A program made the translations under genes and the position numbers. Source: Lycorma delicatula (lineage: Eukaryota; Arthropoda; Insecta; Hemiptera; Fulgoridae). From it: a stretch of 64,000 bases of DNA. Below the pieces are notes generated by a model. It had not been told where the DNA came from, did not search any database, and worked only from the letters and a program-made list of their open reading frames with translations. Position 1 is the first letter of the stretch, and every line of letters begins with the position of its first letter. Positions 39,801-46,935 of this stretch are shown here, one piece after another. Location: contig NC_134455.1 in assembly GCF_047948215.1 (NCBI RefSeq), positions 303,570,147-303,634,146 of the forward strand, given 5' to 3'.

Positions 39801-42377
39801 AATGCAATAATATGTGTATATCTAAGAATAATCAGATACCTGTAGTTCTGAAACAGTAGTTTGCTCCTTGCGAAACAATCCTAATCTGTCTGTTTTATTA
39901 ATTATGATTGCAAATGCAAATTTTTGTAGATATTCTTATAATTTGAACATTCACCAATACTGAAATTCCTAACAATTGAAATAATTTAGTTATTAATGGT
40001 AAACTAAGAAAAGTTTATTTCTAGAGTAAAACCTCTGTTTGCTGAAATTAGAGTTGACTTTGTTTAATCATTTTTAAATTGCCAGTTATTTTGTGAACAT
40101 TTAATTTAATATTGTAATTAATGTCTTTTAAATATTTGATAATGTCTTTGTCTTATACTATAATGGTTGTTGTATTTGAGAGAGCTATGCTGAAGTGGGT
40201 GTTCCCAGCTCCTTTTACCATTAAAAGGCATTTAAAAAATACAAATATTAAAATCATGTATTAGTAAAATTTTTATTTTATAATTAGTCTCTGAAATGAA
40301 TGTTAAATAATTTTTAAATCCAATATTGGATTATTTGTAGCTAAAATTTGGTCCATGTCCAATTTCTATATACATCTGTATCGGGTGATTCAAAAAGGAC
40401 TTCACAACTTTAAGAACATATAAGAATTTATTTAAATTACTTACAGATACAGTTGAGGTCTCATTTCATGGCAAAACTGAAACTGTGAGTTTTGACTCGC
40501 GTAGTTCATTAGTACTGAATTTGGCCATTAGTGTTGTTAAAAAAATGGATACATTTACTGGTGTAGAACGTGCTCATTGTGCATTTTGGTTTCATGATTT
40601 GCAGTCAGCAACTGGAGTTCAACATAATTTTCTTGGAGAGCACAATAGGGAGCCTCCTAGTAGATATACAATTTACTCTCGATACCAAACCTTCATTGAG
40701 ACATGTTGTTCTGTTAAACATACAAAATCACCAGGATGCCCATGTCTCCCTGAAGCTGCTGTGAAACAACTCAGAAAAAGCTTTATTCATAGTCCAAAGA
40801 AATCAACTTGACATGCGTAACGTGAGACTGGCATTCCACAAATAACTGTTTGGCACGTATTATGTAAAAGATTGCACTTGAAGCCATACAAACTAACTGT
40901 GGTTTTCACATTACAGATGACAACAAAGTTGGTTGGCTGCAGTTTTGTGTGGAAATGATGGATAGAATTGCAGACAAAGATGTATTTTTAGACAATGTAA
41001 TTGTTAGTGATGATTCAGCGTTTCACATCAGTGGCATGTGAAATGCTGACTCATGAGCGTATTCAGTAGAATAAGTGGCCTCTGCTTAAGCACATTCATG
41101 ATAGCTCTAAGGTCAATGTTTTTTGTGCCCTAAGCAAACAAAGACTGTACGGCCCATTCTTCTTAAAGGAGGCAACCATAATTGGTTTCATTTAATTGAA
41201 CTTCAAAATTTTCTAATCCCTCAGTTAGATGATGATGTTGATGACCAAGATGGTGGATGCATTTACTATCAGTAAGACACAGGGTACCACCCTCTATCAC
41301 CTAGAAGTTTGACATATTCTTGATACTCAATTCTGAAGTTGATGGATTGATTGTTAATGTCTAATTGCATGCCCGCTTCACTCCCCAGATTTGACACCGC
41401 TAGATTTTTTCTTGTGGCCTTTCATTAAAGTATGAGTTTATGTACCATCTTTGCCTGCTGATCTTGTTCAGCTAATGCCGCAGCTGCAAAGGTAATGACC
41501 AACTTGCTGGCTAGAGTCTGGAATGAAATCAACTTTAGATGGGACATATGTTGCATTATAACTGGAAGCCATATTGAATGAAAATGAATGGTTTGGTGAC
41601 AAACTGGATGTGTTTTTCTATGAAACGAAACCTCAACCAAATCTGTAAGTTATCTCAGTAAATTTTTATTTGCTTTATGTCTTTAAAGTTGTGAAGTTCT
41701 TTTTGAGTCACCTATAATACTCATTCTTGTAATATATATGTTGTGCTTATTTTTAAGAAAACTCTGTAGTAGTTGTCAATTAAGCCGTATGAAATTGATA
41801 ATTGTGGTTTTTAAACTTGCATTAACACTTCCCGAAACAAATTTTATCAGATTTTACGTTATAGGCATTCATTAATTTGAAATATAAAGGTGTTTATAAA
41901 AATTGTTTCAAAAAATCAGGGGAAGATCCCCCACATAGAAATTAAGAAAAAAATTGATATCAGCATTTGAAACAGTTTTTATATTAAATTAAATTAATTT
42001 GTCATTTAACAGTTTTTAAATACAATGATTACATGCTGGAAACAAGATTTTAGGGTTTCACATAATTTTACAGATCGTAAAAATCAATTAACAGTTTGTC
42101 TTTATTCTTATTATGTTTAGAATTTGATTAAATTTATTGAATTGTAATTAACTTTTTCTTTTTTTTTTGTAGTTTGAGAGTAACAACTTCTATCTATCCA
42201 GTTCCATCAATCTGTGCTCAAGATCAGATTTCAGATTGGTTTGATTCTTTAGCCGAATGTTTGCACTGGAATGTAAGGAAGCGACAGAAACATCTCGATG
42301 AATTAAGTGATTTAACTCATTCGAGTTCAAATGACACACTTGATTCACTCGAGCACACTGACCAGCTGGACAGCTAG
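3128..42377 (+). CDS. NADK: NAD kinase gene, split over about 39 kb; N-terminus not in view
   Basis: ATP-dependent NAD kinase makes NADP+ from NAD+ and so supplies the NADPH pool; animal NADK of this type is cytosolic. Eight coding blocks join in phase (with either alternative seventh exon) to 383 residues plus stop. In order they show [34 protein letters not shown], the catalytic [88 protein letters not shown], and the C-terminal [20 protein letters not shown]. These match animal NADK over its whole conserved core, including the GGDG loop and the NE/D motif. Intron lengths are about 8.7, 7.2, 2.9, 2.1, 1.4, 3.2 (to the first alternative exon) and 11.1 kb (from the second alternative exon to the last exon). 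Block 1 begins in mid-codon, so at least one more coding exon lies upstream. Assignment is near certain; isoform structure is inferred. Confidence 0.96.
3212..3859. other. Intron 1, first part: nothing recognised
   Basis: AT-rich intron sequence between the exon at 3128 and a repeat on the - strand. No coding or repeat signal was seen. Confidence 0.6.
3860..5230 (-). mobile_element. CFLCxWDS-family dispersed repeat, copy B (fullest copy)
   Basis: Read on the - strand from 5191, an open frame of 127 residues carries a Ser/Glu-rich start, then [20 protein letters not shown] and [20 protein letters not shown]. After frame breaks come [20 protein letters not shown] (about 4660-4745), then [17 protein letters not shown] and a basic linker (4413-4610). 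Near 4390-4440 follow [20 protein letters not shown], and last [20 protein letters not shown] plus [16 protein letters not shown] (about 3950-4060). The Cys pair in CFLC and the QRFHQDI...RYQGRW block are the most recognisable marks. The biochemical role is unknown; recurrence suggests a mobile or repeatedly copied gene. It sits inside NADK intron 1, antisense to the gene. Confidence 0.65.
5231..7240. other. Intron 1, AT-rich; one perfect palindrome
   Basis: The only structure noticed is the hairpin at 5918-5953. Short ORFs near 6.0-6.4 kb on both strands have the low-complexity Ile/Tyr/Asn/Phe composition expected of AT-rich non-coding DNA. Confidence 0.5.
5918..5953. repeat. Perfect inverted repeat, 15-bp arms, 6-nt loop
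   Basis: Left arm 5918-5932 (cattacttgactcac) pairs without mismatch with 5939-5953; the loop is cgacat. Confidence 0.9.
7241..7480. other. G+C-richer segment of unknown origin
   Basis: About 240 bases have clearly higher G+C than their surroundings and few homopolymers. They may be a transposon remnant, but no frame gives a recognisable domain. Confidence 0.3.
7690..7918 (-). mobile_element. tRNA-derived SINE, - strand
   Basis: On the - strand, box A (tgatctagtgg, complement of 7894-7904) is followed by a perfect box B (ggttcgaatcc, complement of 7835-7845), the internal RNA polymerase III promoter of tRNA-derived SINEs. The body (aacaccagtattcatgat, then gtgtagtcttgtatggactc) is shared with copies at 58.1-58.8 and 61.3-61.8 kb. 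Confidence 0.85.
7919..10339. other. Intron 1, AT-rich, mostly featureless
   Basis: Apart from one tRNA-like promoter pair at 9871-9915, nothing was recognised. Poly-A/T and TA runs are common. Confidence 0.5.
9871..9920 (+). repeat. tRNA-like A/B box pair (SINE or tRNA relic)
   Basis: ttgatcggttgagca resembles a box A region, and 30-odd bases later atgttcaattcc resembles box B (GGTTCGANTCC). The spacing suits a tRNA-derived element. No cloverleaf was recognised, so it is not called as a tRNA gene. Confidence 0.35.
10340..10670 (+). mobile_element. Very decayed LINE 3'-end relic
   Basis: Fragments such as [12 protein letters not shown] (about 10367-10402) and [15 protein letters not shown] (about 10603-10650) resemble the IRRIFGP...G and GRRxxGRPkkRW patterns near the C-terminus of LINE endonuclease/reverse transcriptase proteins. 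Many stops and frame changes lie between them. The evidence is weak. Confidence 0.3.
10671..11344. other. Intron 1, AT-rich, nothing recognised
   Basis: AT-rich sequence without a recognisable element. Confidence 0.5.
11345..11490. repeat. Two-copy tandem repeat, unit about 73 bp
   Basis: The run attgtagcagtttttattg at about 11348 recurs diverged at about 11421 (attgttgtagtttttattg). Each is followed by gctggaaaaa or gttggaaaaa and later by ggaatttccta. Confidence 0.7.
11883..12012 (+). CDS. NADK: NADK exon: [16 protein letters not shown] block
   Basis: Acceptor ctttta g at 11881-11882 (AG), donor GAG|gtatat at 12012/12013. The first base completes the Met codon split across the intron, giving [20 protein letters not shown], then [24 protein letters not shown]. 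This is the start of the conserved NAD kinase fold (first beta strand LTVLVIKK and following helix). It ends in phase 0. Short repeats of a tgttatttaagtttgt unit lie just upstream at about 11760-11830. Confidence 0.96.
12013..12425. other. Intron 2, first part: nothing recognised
   Basis: AT-rich intron sequence between the exon ending at 12012 and a Tc1-like relic. No coding signal was seen. Confidence 0.5.
12430..13460 (-). mobile_element. Tc1-like transposon relic, - strand
   Basis: Read leftwards from 13261, the frame holds [10 protein letters not shown], then [20 protein letters not shown] and [19 protein letters not shown], the second helix-turn-helix of Tc1-type transposases. Next, at 13016-12765, is [20 protein letters not shown] plus [11 protein letters not shown], and at about 12620-12760 KLPQGNAVF then [17 protein letters not shown] and [13 protein letters not shown], the second and third catalytic blocks. 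The Asp of DLAPCH is kept; the Glu of the PDLNPIE block is present. Frameshifts and stops separate the blocks, so it is inactive. Terminal inverted repeats were not found with confidence; the ends are approximate. Confidence 0.85.
13560..16370 (-). mobile_element. Jockey-like LINE, 5'-truncated and broken, - strand
   Basis: A G+C-rich island in AT-rich intron 2. In transcript order from 16.37 kb: end of an APE-type endonuclease ([18 protein letters not shown] and [12 protein letters not shown], 16079-16310); a linker; then reverse transcriptase blocks [16 protein letters not shown] (about 15430), [20 protein letters not shown] (about 15260-15320), [15 protein letters not shown] (about 15050-15100), [11 protein letters not shown] (about 14905-14925), [12 protein letters not shown] (about 14810-14850), and a C-terminal [20 protein letters not shown] (14152-14424). 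Order and the FLD..KAFD / ADDTA forms suit the Jockey clade. Frameshifts and stops, one inside the VPQGT block region, make it dead. 13560-14110 is probably its 3' UTR. The 5' end stops near 16370 inside the endonuclease. Confidence 0.88.
14152..15769 (-). pseudogene. Reverse transcriptase region of the Jockey-like LINE
   Basis: Reverse transcriptase for target-primed retrotransposition. Fingers ([16 protein letters not shown]) and palm ([14 protein letters not shown] with the two catalytic Asp) are all visible but fall in at least three frames between 15769 and 14606, so the open stretches are 87 to 183 codons. The C-terminal segment at 14424-14152 has the usual LQ..QN..LRTI...R pattern. Confidence 0.85.
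16743..17853. repeat. 56-bp direct repeat without mismatch, copies 1055 bp apart
   Basis: The segment starting taaacttatcctaaatagat at 16743-16798 is repeated exactly at 17798-17853. Flanks differ. No mismatch in such AT-rich intron DNA implies a recent copy. Confidence 0.9.
18964..19060 (+). repeat. tRNA-like SINE head
   Basis: Box A tgatgtagtgg at 18964-18974 and a degenerate box B agatttaatcc at 19008-19018, followed by ctgcctaggcac. The body does not match the SINE family seen elsewhere in the window, so it may be a second family. Confidence 0.45.
19240..19434 (+). CDS. NADK: NADK exon carrying the GGDG catalytic motif
   Basis: 195 nt, phase 0 to phase 0. It encodes [18 protein letters not shown], an acidic variable loop, then the catalytic [19 protein letters not shown]. 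The GGDG loop binds the nucleotide phosphates and is the signature of the NAD kinase superfamily. The acceptor tract is made of tandem TTTA units followed by a T run and cag at 19237-19239; the donor is CAG|gtaact at 19434/19435. If the donor is not used, reading through gives a stop at 19471. Confidence 0.97.
19435..20889. other. Intron 3, first part: nothing recognised
   Basis: AT-rich intron; no exon, transposon or strong repeat was noticed. Confidence 0.5.
21230..22045 (+). mobile_element. Mariner relic, + strand
   Basis: Heavily mutated frames read [13 protein letters not shown] and a following helix (21240-21340), then matter equivalent to an IH-Q...VxxWV..L..G helix (21320-21430) and [15 protein letters not shown] residues (21540-21600). 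The recognisable mariner C-terminus [13 protein letters not shown], then KCLNDGENY, lies at 21863-21935. The central catalytic part is missing or scrambled and is replaced by palindromic sequence at 21684-21850. It lies in NADK intron 3. The ends are approximate. Confidence 0.65.
21684..21714. repeat. Perfect inverted repeat, 13-bp arms, 5-nt loop
   Basis: ggagaaacaagtg (21684-21696) pairs with 21702-21714 across the loop acaac. A second, 9-bp palindrome (aggtaccac-a-gtggtacct) begins about 70 bases further on. Confidence 0.9.
22337..22439 (+). CDS. NADK: NADK exon: [17 protein letters not shown] block
   Basis: Acceptor tattttcag|CAATCT, donor GAAG|gtatga at 22439/22440; 103 nt, entering in phase 0 and leaving one base into a Gly codon. 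It reads [20 protein letters not shown] then [15 protein letters not shown]. The GSLGFLTPF stretch is nearly invariant in NAD kinases. Confidence 0.97.
22440..23526. other. Intron 4, first part: nothing recognised
   Basis: AT-rich intron sequence before the MITE-like element. Confidence 0.5.
23527..23744. mobile_element. MITE-like element with about 28-bp inverted termini
   Basis: The left end taactattcccacttctgag (23527 on) and the right end, read in reverse complement from 23744 (taactattcttgttctgaga), match at most positions through gatay-cagt. The internal part is AT-rich and non-coding. Length is about 218 bp. A target duplication is not clear. Confidence 0.65.
23942..23985. repeat. Two abutting perfect hairpins
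   Basis: catgtgaaa (23942-23950) pairs with 23955-23963 over the loop aaag. atgtttagcg (23961-23970) pairs with 23976-23985 over the loop tgaaa. The two share the bases atg at 23961-23963, so only one can form fully at a time. Confidence 0.85.
23986..24546. other. Intron 4, last part: nothing firmly recognised
   Basis: Somewhat richer in G+C near 24000-24130 and 24330-24400, perhaps old repeats, but no domain or terminal repeat was found. Confidence 0.45.
24547..24741 (+). CDS. NADK: NADK exon: NEVVIDRG active-site block
   Basis: Acceptor tgatttag|GTCAT, donor GATG|gtaaat at 24741/24742; 195 nt. It reads [20 protein letters not shown], a short linker (LSKNVKPTN), then [20 protein letters not shown] and [16 protein letters not shown]. 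The Asn-Glu pair and VIDRG form the second conserved substrate-binding motif. The linker after RKNEE is much shorter than in the human enzyme, which has an insertion here. A TC/TG microsatellite starts only about 40 bases after the donor. Confidence 0.97.
24780..24862. repeat. Compound TC/TG microsatellite beside an exon donor
   Basis: A (TC)n tract runs into interrupted (TG)n with TATG steps. It starts about 40 bases downstream of the NADK donor at 24741/24742. Confidence 0.97.
24863..26110. other. Intron 5: nothing recognised
   Basis: AT-rich intron, ending in the acceptor of the TPTGSTAY exon. Confidence 0.5.
26111..26268 (+). CDS. NADK: NADK exon: TPTGSTAY block
   Basis: Acceptor ttgttttag|GATTAA, donor AAA|gtgagt at 26268/26269; 158 nt. 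It encodes [20 protein letters not shown], then [20 protein letters not shown] and [20 protein letters not shown] is the third NAD kinase signature, contacting NAD in the C-terminal beta-sandwich domain. The exon ends in phase 0, which both alternative next exons require. Confidence 0.97.
26269..29490. other. Intron 6: nothing firmly recognised
   Basis: Mostly AT-rich. A somewhat G+C-richer patch at about 27500-27700 could be an old repeat, but its open frame has no recognisable domain. No further copy of exon 7 was seen. Confidence 0.5.
29491..29573 (+). CDS. NADK: NADK alternative exon 7a
   Basis: 83 nt, entering in phase 0 and ending AG| to form the Ser of the last exon. It encodes [19 protein letters not shown] followed by RQELFHGD. 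From RNTAW to the end it is the closer of the two copies to the vertebrate sequence. The acceptor is atttttttag, with a good pyrimidine tract, and the donor CAG|gtatgt is strong, so this may be the default form. It lies 1.4 kb upstream of a second copy with the same length and phases. Confidence 0.95.
29574..31015. other. Intron between the alternative exons 7a and 7b
   Basis: 1442 bases. It includes a long T run near 29920 and moderately unique sequence at 30060-30600. At this length the two exons are not kept apart by steric crowding of splice sites. Confidence 0.5.
31016..31098 (+). CDS. NADK: NADK alternative exon 7b (duplicated exon)
   Basis: 83 nt with acceptor gttacag|GTTATG and donor ATAG|gtttgt. 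It encodes [19 protein letters not shown] then QQELRVGD. It matches 7a at 17 of 27 residues, including an unbroken [10 protein letters not shown]. Its phases equal those of 7a, so it joins exon 6 to the last exon in frame. Its acceptor has a poor pyrimidine tract and its donor is weaker than that of 7a, which suggests regulated use. Splicing 7a directly to 7b gives a TGA three codons into 7b. The open frame and conserved core argue against a decayed copy, but no transcript evidence is available here. Confidence 0.88.
31099..32510. other. Intron 7, first part: nothing recognised
   Basis: AT-rich intron sequence before the mariner element. Confidence 0.5.
32513..33826 (-). mobile_element. Mariner transposon with both ends and TA duplication, - strand
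   Basis: The left end gaggcatattcataaagtaa and the right end, in reverse complement (aaggtatattcataaagtaa), form inverted repeats of about 30 bp, flanked by TA at 32511-32512 and 33827-33828. The length of 1314 bp is normal for mariner. Inside, on the - strand, is a transposase broken by frameshifts: [17 protein letters not shown] near 33140-33190, and [20 protein letters not shown] then FLFLHLKK near 32770-32860. The last block has Asn where the third catalytic Asp (PSDY) belongs. It is structurally complete but inactive. Confidence 0.95.
33134..33676 (-). pseudogene. Mariner transposase, N-terminal and first catalytic part
   Basis: A 180-codon open stretch. It has a degenerate N-terminal helix-turn-helix (about residues 20-60, apparently with an internal deletion after [12 protein letters not shown]), then [20 protein letters not shown], a region ending [20 protein letters not shown], and the first catalytic Asp in [12 protein letters not shown]. 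The frame is then lost, and the rest of the transposase continues in other frames towards 32763. Confidence 0.88.
33827..36480. other. Intron 7, middle: AT-rich; possible old repeat
   Basis: A TA microsatellite is at about 33937-33962. A G+C-richer patch at 34430-34570 looks like repeat debris without a recognisable frame. The remainder is featureless AT-rich DNA. Confidence 0.45.
36493..37564. repeat. 112-bp direct repeat, copies about 960 bp apart
   Basis: 36493-36604 (cttttacatatctctaagtt...) and 37452-37564 differ at about seven positions, including one inserted base. Flanks differ. Confidence 0.9.
37565..40380. other. Intron 7, later part: mostly featureless
   Basis: Contains an ATT microsatellite and palindrome at 38461-38503 and a short open frame at 39596-39802 on the + strand preceded by acceptor-like cttctag. 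That frame has no recognisable domain, so it is not called as an exon. Confidence 0.4.
38479..38503. repeat. Perfect inverted repeat, 12-bp arms, 1-nt loop
   Basis: ataatgtaaaaa (38479-38490) pairs with 38492-38503 around a single g, directly after an (ATT)n tract. Confidence 0.85.
40381..41714 (+). mobile_element. Tc1/mariner-superfamily transposon with inverted ends, + strand
   Basis: The left end gggtgattcaaaaaggactt and the right end, in reverse complement (aggtgactcaaaaagaactt), continue into a shared cacaactttaa, with TA on each side. Inside is a transposase relic: [20 protein letters not shown] and [20 protein letters not shown] (40550-40720), [20 protein letters not shown] (about 40830-40890), later GPFFLKE- and [18 protein letters not shown] debris (41150-41430), and LARVWNEIN (about 41500-41535). 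It matches the arthropod FTSVERA-type transposase family. Stops from 40809 on show it is dead. Confidence 0.9.
40485..40811 (+). pseudogene. Transposase N-terminal domain of the 40.4-kb element
   Basis: A 108-codon open stretch. The DNA-binding helix-turn-helix comes first ([16 protein letters not shown], then [16 protein letters not shown]), followed by the linker [20 protein letters not shown] and SPKKST, where the family usually has GRP. It ends at a TGA. The frame continues beyond the stop as the second helix-turn-helix ([20 protein letters not shown]). Confidence 0.85.
41715..42172. other. Intron 7, last part: nothing recognised
   Basis: AT-rich sequence ending in the long T tract and tag acceptor of the last NADK exon. 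Confidence 0.5.
42173..42377 (+). CDS. NADK: NADK last coding exon
   Basis: Acceptor tttttttgtag|T; the first base completes the Ser codon begun in exon 7a or 7b. It reads [40 protein letters not shown], then a divergent acidic, Ser-rich tail ending TDQLDS and TAG at 42375-42377. The [18 protein letters not shown] stretch is the conserved C-terminus of animal NADK. Human NADK ends in a poly-Glu tail; this one ends in a different acidic tail. Confidence 0.97.
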
Positions 42378-42380
42378 GAT

Positions 42381-42390
42381 ACAGGTATGT
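42381..42390 (+). promoter_or_regulatory. Candidate 3' UTR splice donor just after the NADK stop
   Basis: Eight bases after the TAG, at 42385/42386, stands ACAG|gtatgt, a close match to the donor consensus. It would make an intron in the 3' UTR; so near the stop codon this would not be expected to trigger decay. A possible acceptor, ctttaacatttgcag|GGTTAT, lies near 43168. No polyadenylation site can be fixed with confidence. Confidence 0.45.
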
Positions 42391-42497
42391 TATTTATTTT
42401 ATTTTATTAATGCTTGCATTAAGATTATTAAAGTAGCCAAAGTTATTTTATGTTTACATTTAAAAATTAATTTGATGCTTATTTGACAGATAAAACT

Positions 42498-42498
<1 letters not shown>

Positions 42499-42546
<48 letters not shown>
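42499..42546. repeat. Compound (TA)n(GA)n microsatellite
   Basis: A TA tract of about 24 bases runs into a GA tract of about 24 bases, shortly after the putative 3' UTR donor. Confidence 0.97.
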
Positions 42547-43400
42547 CTCTATTTATTCTGGTAATTCATTTCTAAGAAGTATAATCAGTAAATACTTTGA
42601 CAGAACAGTATTAGCAAAATAATTCCTCTACAAGCTTTAAAATACACATTAGAAACTGTATTTTTTTTTGTTTAAATAAGTGATTGTATCCTGTTGCACT
42701 GAGATGTGATAATTGATACTTTGTTAACATATGAGAAACAATAAGAAAATTTTGAGCTAGCCTTATAAAAAATATTCAAACCGTATTAGTGGCATTTCGT
42801 AATTAATTATGCTAAGTGGCTCATTCCTTGGACATTAGGATCTGTGTGTACATGTTTTTGTGAATGTATGCATGGTCACATTTTTGATTTCACTATGACC
42901 ATGGAAGAGCACAGAGGTCACTTGATATTCTACATTAAACTCACTTATTACATGATAAGAATCTTTAAAATAATTCAACAGACTTTCAGCAGTGAAGCAA
43001 TAAACTGAGCAAGATAGTTTCCTAGACCAAATTCTGTGAATACTGGGTGTAGAGAGATAAAATTGTTGCATGTGGAAAAGCCATAAATTCTAGAATCTGC
43101 ATGACCTTACAAATGTAGATCATGAATGCAACCAAGAATATGTTCATAATTTTCTTTAACATTTGCAGGGTTATGCATCGTGAATTTGTTCCTGAATTCT
43201 TATTATGACCATCATTGGAGCTTACAGACATTAATTTGAAGGGGATGAAAATGCTGATTGATGATTACTACCAGTTAGTGTTGATTGAAAGAGTTCGTCA
43301 ACGTGTGATTTTCTCCTAATTTTAATTAGGTTATGCTAGTAGATATTTTGTATAAAAACTAAAAACTAACTAACGTTATTTATATTTTTATTTTACGTTT
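42547..43400. other. Downstream of NADK: possible 3' UTR exon, otherwise nothing
   Basis: An acceptor-like tttctttaacatttgcag near 43151-43168 could start a 3' UTR exon. No coding signal was found. Confidence 0.35.
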
Positions 43401-44755
43401 ACAAAGAAATAAGGAAAATTTGTTTATAAAACTTATTCATAAGTCTCTGTAAATTCAAATTATTTTAAAAGATTTGATTTGTCACATCCATGTAGAATGT
43501 TTCATAATATTTTTCAGTCCTCTGCAAATTAATCATTTAATTTAGTTTTTTTATTATTTTAATTATTTAATTTAGTATTTTGAAGAAATATATATCTTGG
43601 GTCTGTGATTATGTAAGAGAGAAGGTAAAGGTTTTTTGTTTCTTTTGTTAACAGTTTCAACTGTTACAATTTGTCAATTAATAATATTTGTATCGCATCC
43701 CAGTAATATTTTCAATGAATGAACAGATCATAATTGAATTCAGTATGTGTGTACTTGCATGAATAACACATTTTGTCTCGGATTTTGATTTTGATGTCAG
43801 GTTCAGATTAAATATTGTTAGAGGATTAGAAAAATACATGATGGCCACAAACCATCATGTACACACCTCAAAATGGCCGCTAAAATTAAAATTTTGTAAT
43901 AATCATTACACAACTATGATGTAAGTTATCAAGTTGATTCAAACACACTGATGTAAGGTTTACTAAATTGTATAAAATATATCAATTTTGTAAATCAAAT
44001 GTACGACCCCAAAATGTGTAAAAACTAACGCTTTAATAACTGAACAAAAATAAAATGTGCCACAAAATCACCAAAACACAAGATAAATAGATTATATTAA
44101 TTTGTCTTACTTATGTAGGACTGCAATAGAGATTTATTAACAAACCATAAAAAATTCATTTGCACCATCTACAAATTTTTTAGAAAAATTTCAAAATTTA
44201 GAATTATAAAAATGTGTAACTTTTTAATTTTAACAGATAACGGAACCAATATCGTACAATGCTATAAATTATGGTAACATAATATGTGAAACCAATAAAA
44301 CAATAATACTCAAACATATTATACAAACACATAATAATCTGAGTTAAGTAGAAGTTAGAGATAATAAATAACATTGTTAGAAATTAATTAATAATTGAGA
44401 GAACAGTAATAATAAGAATGTTTGTTTGAGAAAGTCTTATACACTTTTCACTGATACTGGTTCTACCTTACATCCACAAAGAGATAAGGAAAATATGTTT
44501 ATAAAACTTATTCATGAATCTCTGTAGTCAGATTACTTTAAAATATTTTATTTATCACATCCTCCTAAGCACCCATTTAAATGTTTGGTGATATTTTTCA
44601 ATCCTCTGCAAATTAATTATTTTAATTTAATTTAGTATTTAAAAAAAAGATATCTTAGGTCTGTGATTAAGCAAGAGACAAGTTAAAGGTTTTTTGTTTC
44701 ATTTGTTAATTTCTTTTTGTCATTTAATAATATTTGTATCACATACCAGTCAGTA
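43401..44755. repeat. About 300-bp direct duplication, copies about 1.07 kb apart
   Basis: 43401-43706 and 44476-44755 share acaaagaaataaggaaaat, gtttataaaacttattcat, cctctgcaaattaat, ggtctgtgatta and ggttttttgtttc in the same order. They diverge by many substitutions and small gaps. The roughly 770 bases between them are not repeated. Confidence 0.85.
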
Positions 44756-46935
44756 TTATAGTGTTTATTTTCTAAACCACTTTAAGTTATTTATATTATT
44801 AACATTTTATTCATTGTATTTTATTTTTATTATTATTTTTTTTAATCAAACGTATTTTTACATTAAATTACAATTATTATACCTAAAATTTCTGTCATTT
44901 AATTCATAAATTTTTCTTCTTATAATCATCATTAATTTATTGAAGTTTCATATTATTTTGATTTTGTAAATAATGACAAATAAGTAAATAAATTATTCCT
45001 TTATGTTGTGGATGTGTTTGAGAGTGGATAATCTCTATTAATAAGAATTTACATTATTCACTGATAATAGCATATGTAATTACCCAGGCCACTAACATAT
45101 TGTTCACATTTTGATCATTATAATACACCTTTCATGGTTTCAACATGGTTGCAGTGTAATTCCACCATTATTAATAACATAGCAGAAGTATTCAGTATTT
45201 TTGTTTACTGTACTTTAAAATTTTTTCCTCACTATTGGAATAGTTACTAATCAGCCCCAAACACATCACAAAATAATTGTAATTAAATTGTAAATTAGTT
45301 TTAAAATTATGTATTTTTTCAAAAATTGCTTACAGCAGCCTTGGTTTATTTTTATTCTTTCAACTGCAACTTCAAATATCTCATATTTAGCTTGTTTTAT
45401 GTAAAATGTACGAAGGATATTGAATTGAATAACAGAAGGTCCATTTCTGTTATGTTGAGTTATCAGCTTTGCAGGCAACCAGTGTAATTTAATCTTGCTG
45501 AGGTTATGAAGAATAAAGAATAATACCAGGGTTGCGTTTAATTATTTTAATTGCTACTAACAGAATTAAAGTTATTTTGTGATAACGTTGGTCTATACTT
45601 CTATTAACTTATGGAATTCTGAAGAAATATTTAAAAAAAATGATGAAATTTTTACAATTTAAAAAAAGATAGAAAGCACGTTTCTTATACATATAGCAAC
45701 TATTAAATTTTAAATTATGTACGTATTTTTAATTATTTTAATGCCTTATATTAAACAAATTTTTCATGTGTGTAGAATATTGCAATGTTTTCATCATAGT
45801 TTTAGTATTAAGTTTTTAAGTTTGTATTTTGTTGAAAATTTTATTGGAATACATTCTGAAGATTTGTTTTTAAAACTTGTAAATTAAATATTTTTTTATA
45901 CGTTATAGTTTTTATAAAAATTTATTGTGTATAATAAAAATAAAATAAAATTTATATTGTACAGTGACAGTGGATTTTTTATATAATTTCCCCCTCCCCA
46001 TTAAAATTTACATTCTTCCTGTGGTAGTCCTACATTGCATGAGGATGTGTTTGTTTTTTAACTTCTGTAAGTTTTTGATACTTACAGAAAGATGTCATGT
46101 AGAACATGTATATACATTGTTTTTTTGAAAAAAAGCATCAGCTATAGAATGAAAAGCTTAAGATTTATTCAGTATGATGGATACACATCACTAAATGACA
46201 ATATTCAGTTCCTAAAAAATAAGGCTTTTATGAATTTATATGTAACCAGTTTTCCAATGTAAATGAGAGTTCATTGCAATGTTCATGAGAGTTCTTATTA
46301 CATTATCCTTTCAAGCATTATTTTGATCTTAAAATACACTGAAGACAGAGTAACCAAGTTCTTATTTTCTGCTGATTTAACTTATCAGCCTTGTACTTAC
46401 AAGAGATGCAGCTGCTTTCAGGCACTGAATTAGCAAAGGTGCACTAGATATTTGGAGATTTACAGAATTTAATACTTGGAATGTTTACTTCTTATTGATT
46501 CCATTATAACTGTTGATAATGATTGTTTAATAATCAGCATGCATTTGTTTATTAATTTTTATTTTCTACAAACAGTTATTGAGCTTACTTTTAGTGACTT
46601 TGTTAATATAACTAACTGTATGCCGTATCTTCAAAACAACAATTCTATTACTTTCTGACTGAAAAGAGTATTCATTTTTGTTAAACTATTGGTTTATGAT
46701 ATGTTCATGTTAAGAATAACAAATTTAATTTATCCATGATAATATTTTGTCAGTGTGTGTATAAATCACAATTGAGGAGGTGGATGCAAGAAGGGTGTGA
46801 GTCATATAAGTTTCAAGAAAAACAGCTGTAGAATTTTCCAGTCCATATAACTTTTTTAATTGTTTTGTAACAGAAAAAAGGTAATTACATTAAAAATAAT
46901 ACATATTTTTTCCTATTTAACAGAGTATAAATTTT
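44756..46935. other. AT-rich non-coding stretch with one hairpin
   Basis: A 10-bp perfect hairpin at 46063-46089 (ttctgtaagt, loop ttttgat) is the only structure seen. Poly-A signals occur by chance often here, so none is called. Confidence 0.45.

Noticed and set aside
39596..39802. Open frame with [17 protein letters not shown], considered as an alternative NADK C-terminus
   Set aside because: No homology, and in the phase needed after exon 7a/7b the frame closes after about 14 codons.
44694..44909. Open frame rich in Phe/Ile/Tyr that looks like a membrane protein
   Set aside because: T-rich DNA gives such frames by chance, and part of it lies in a duplicated non-coding repeat.
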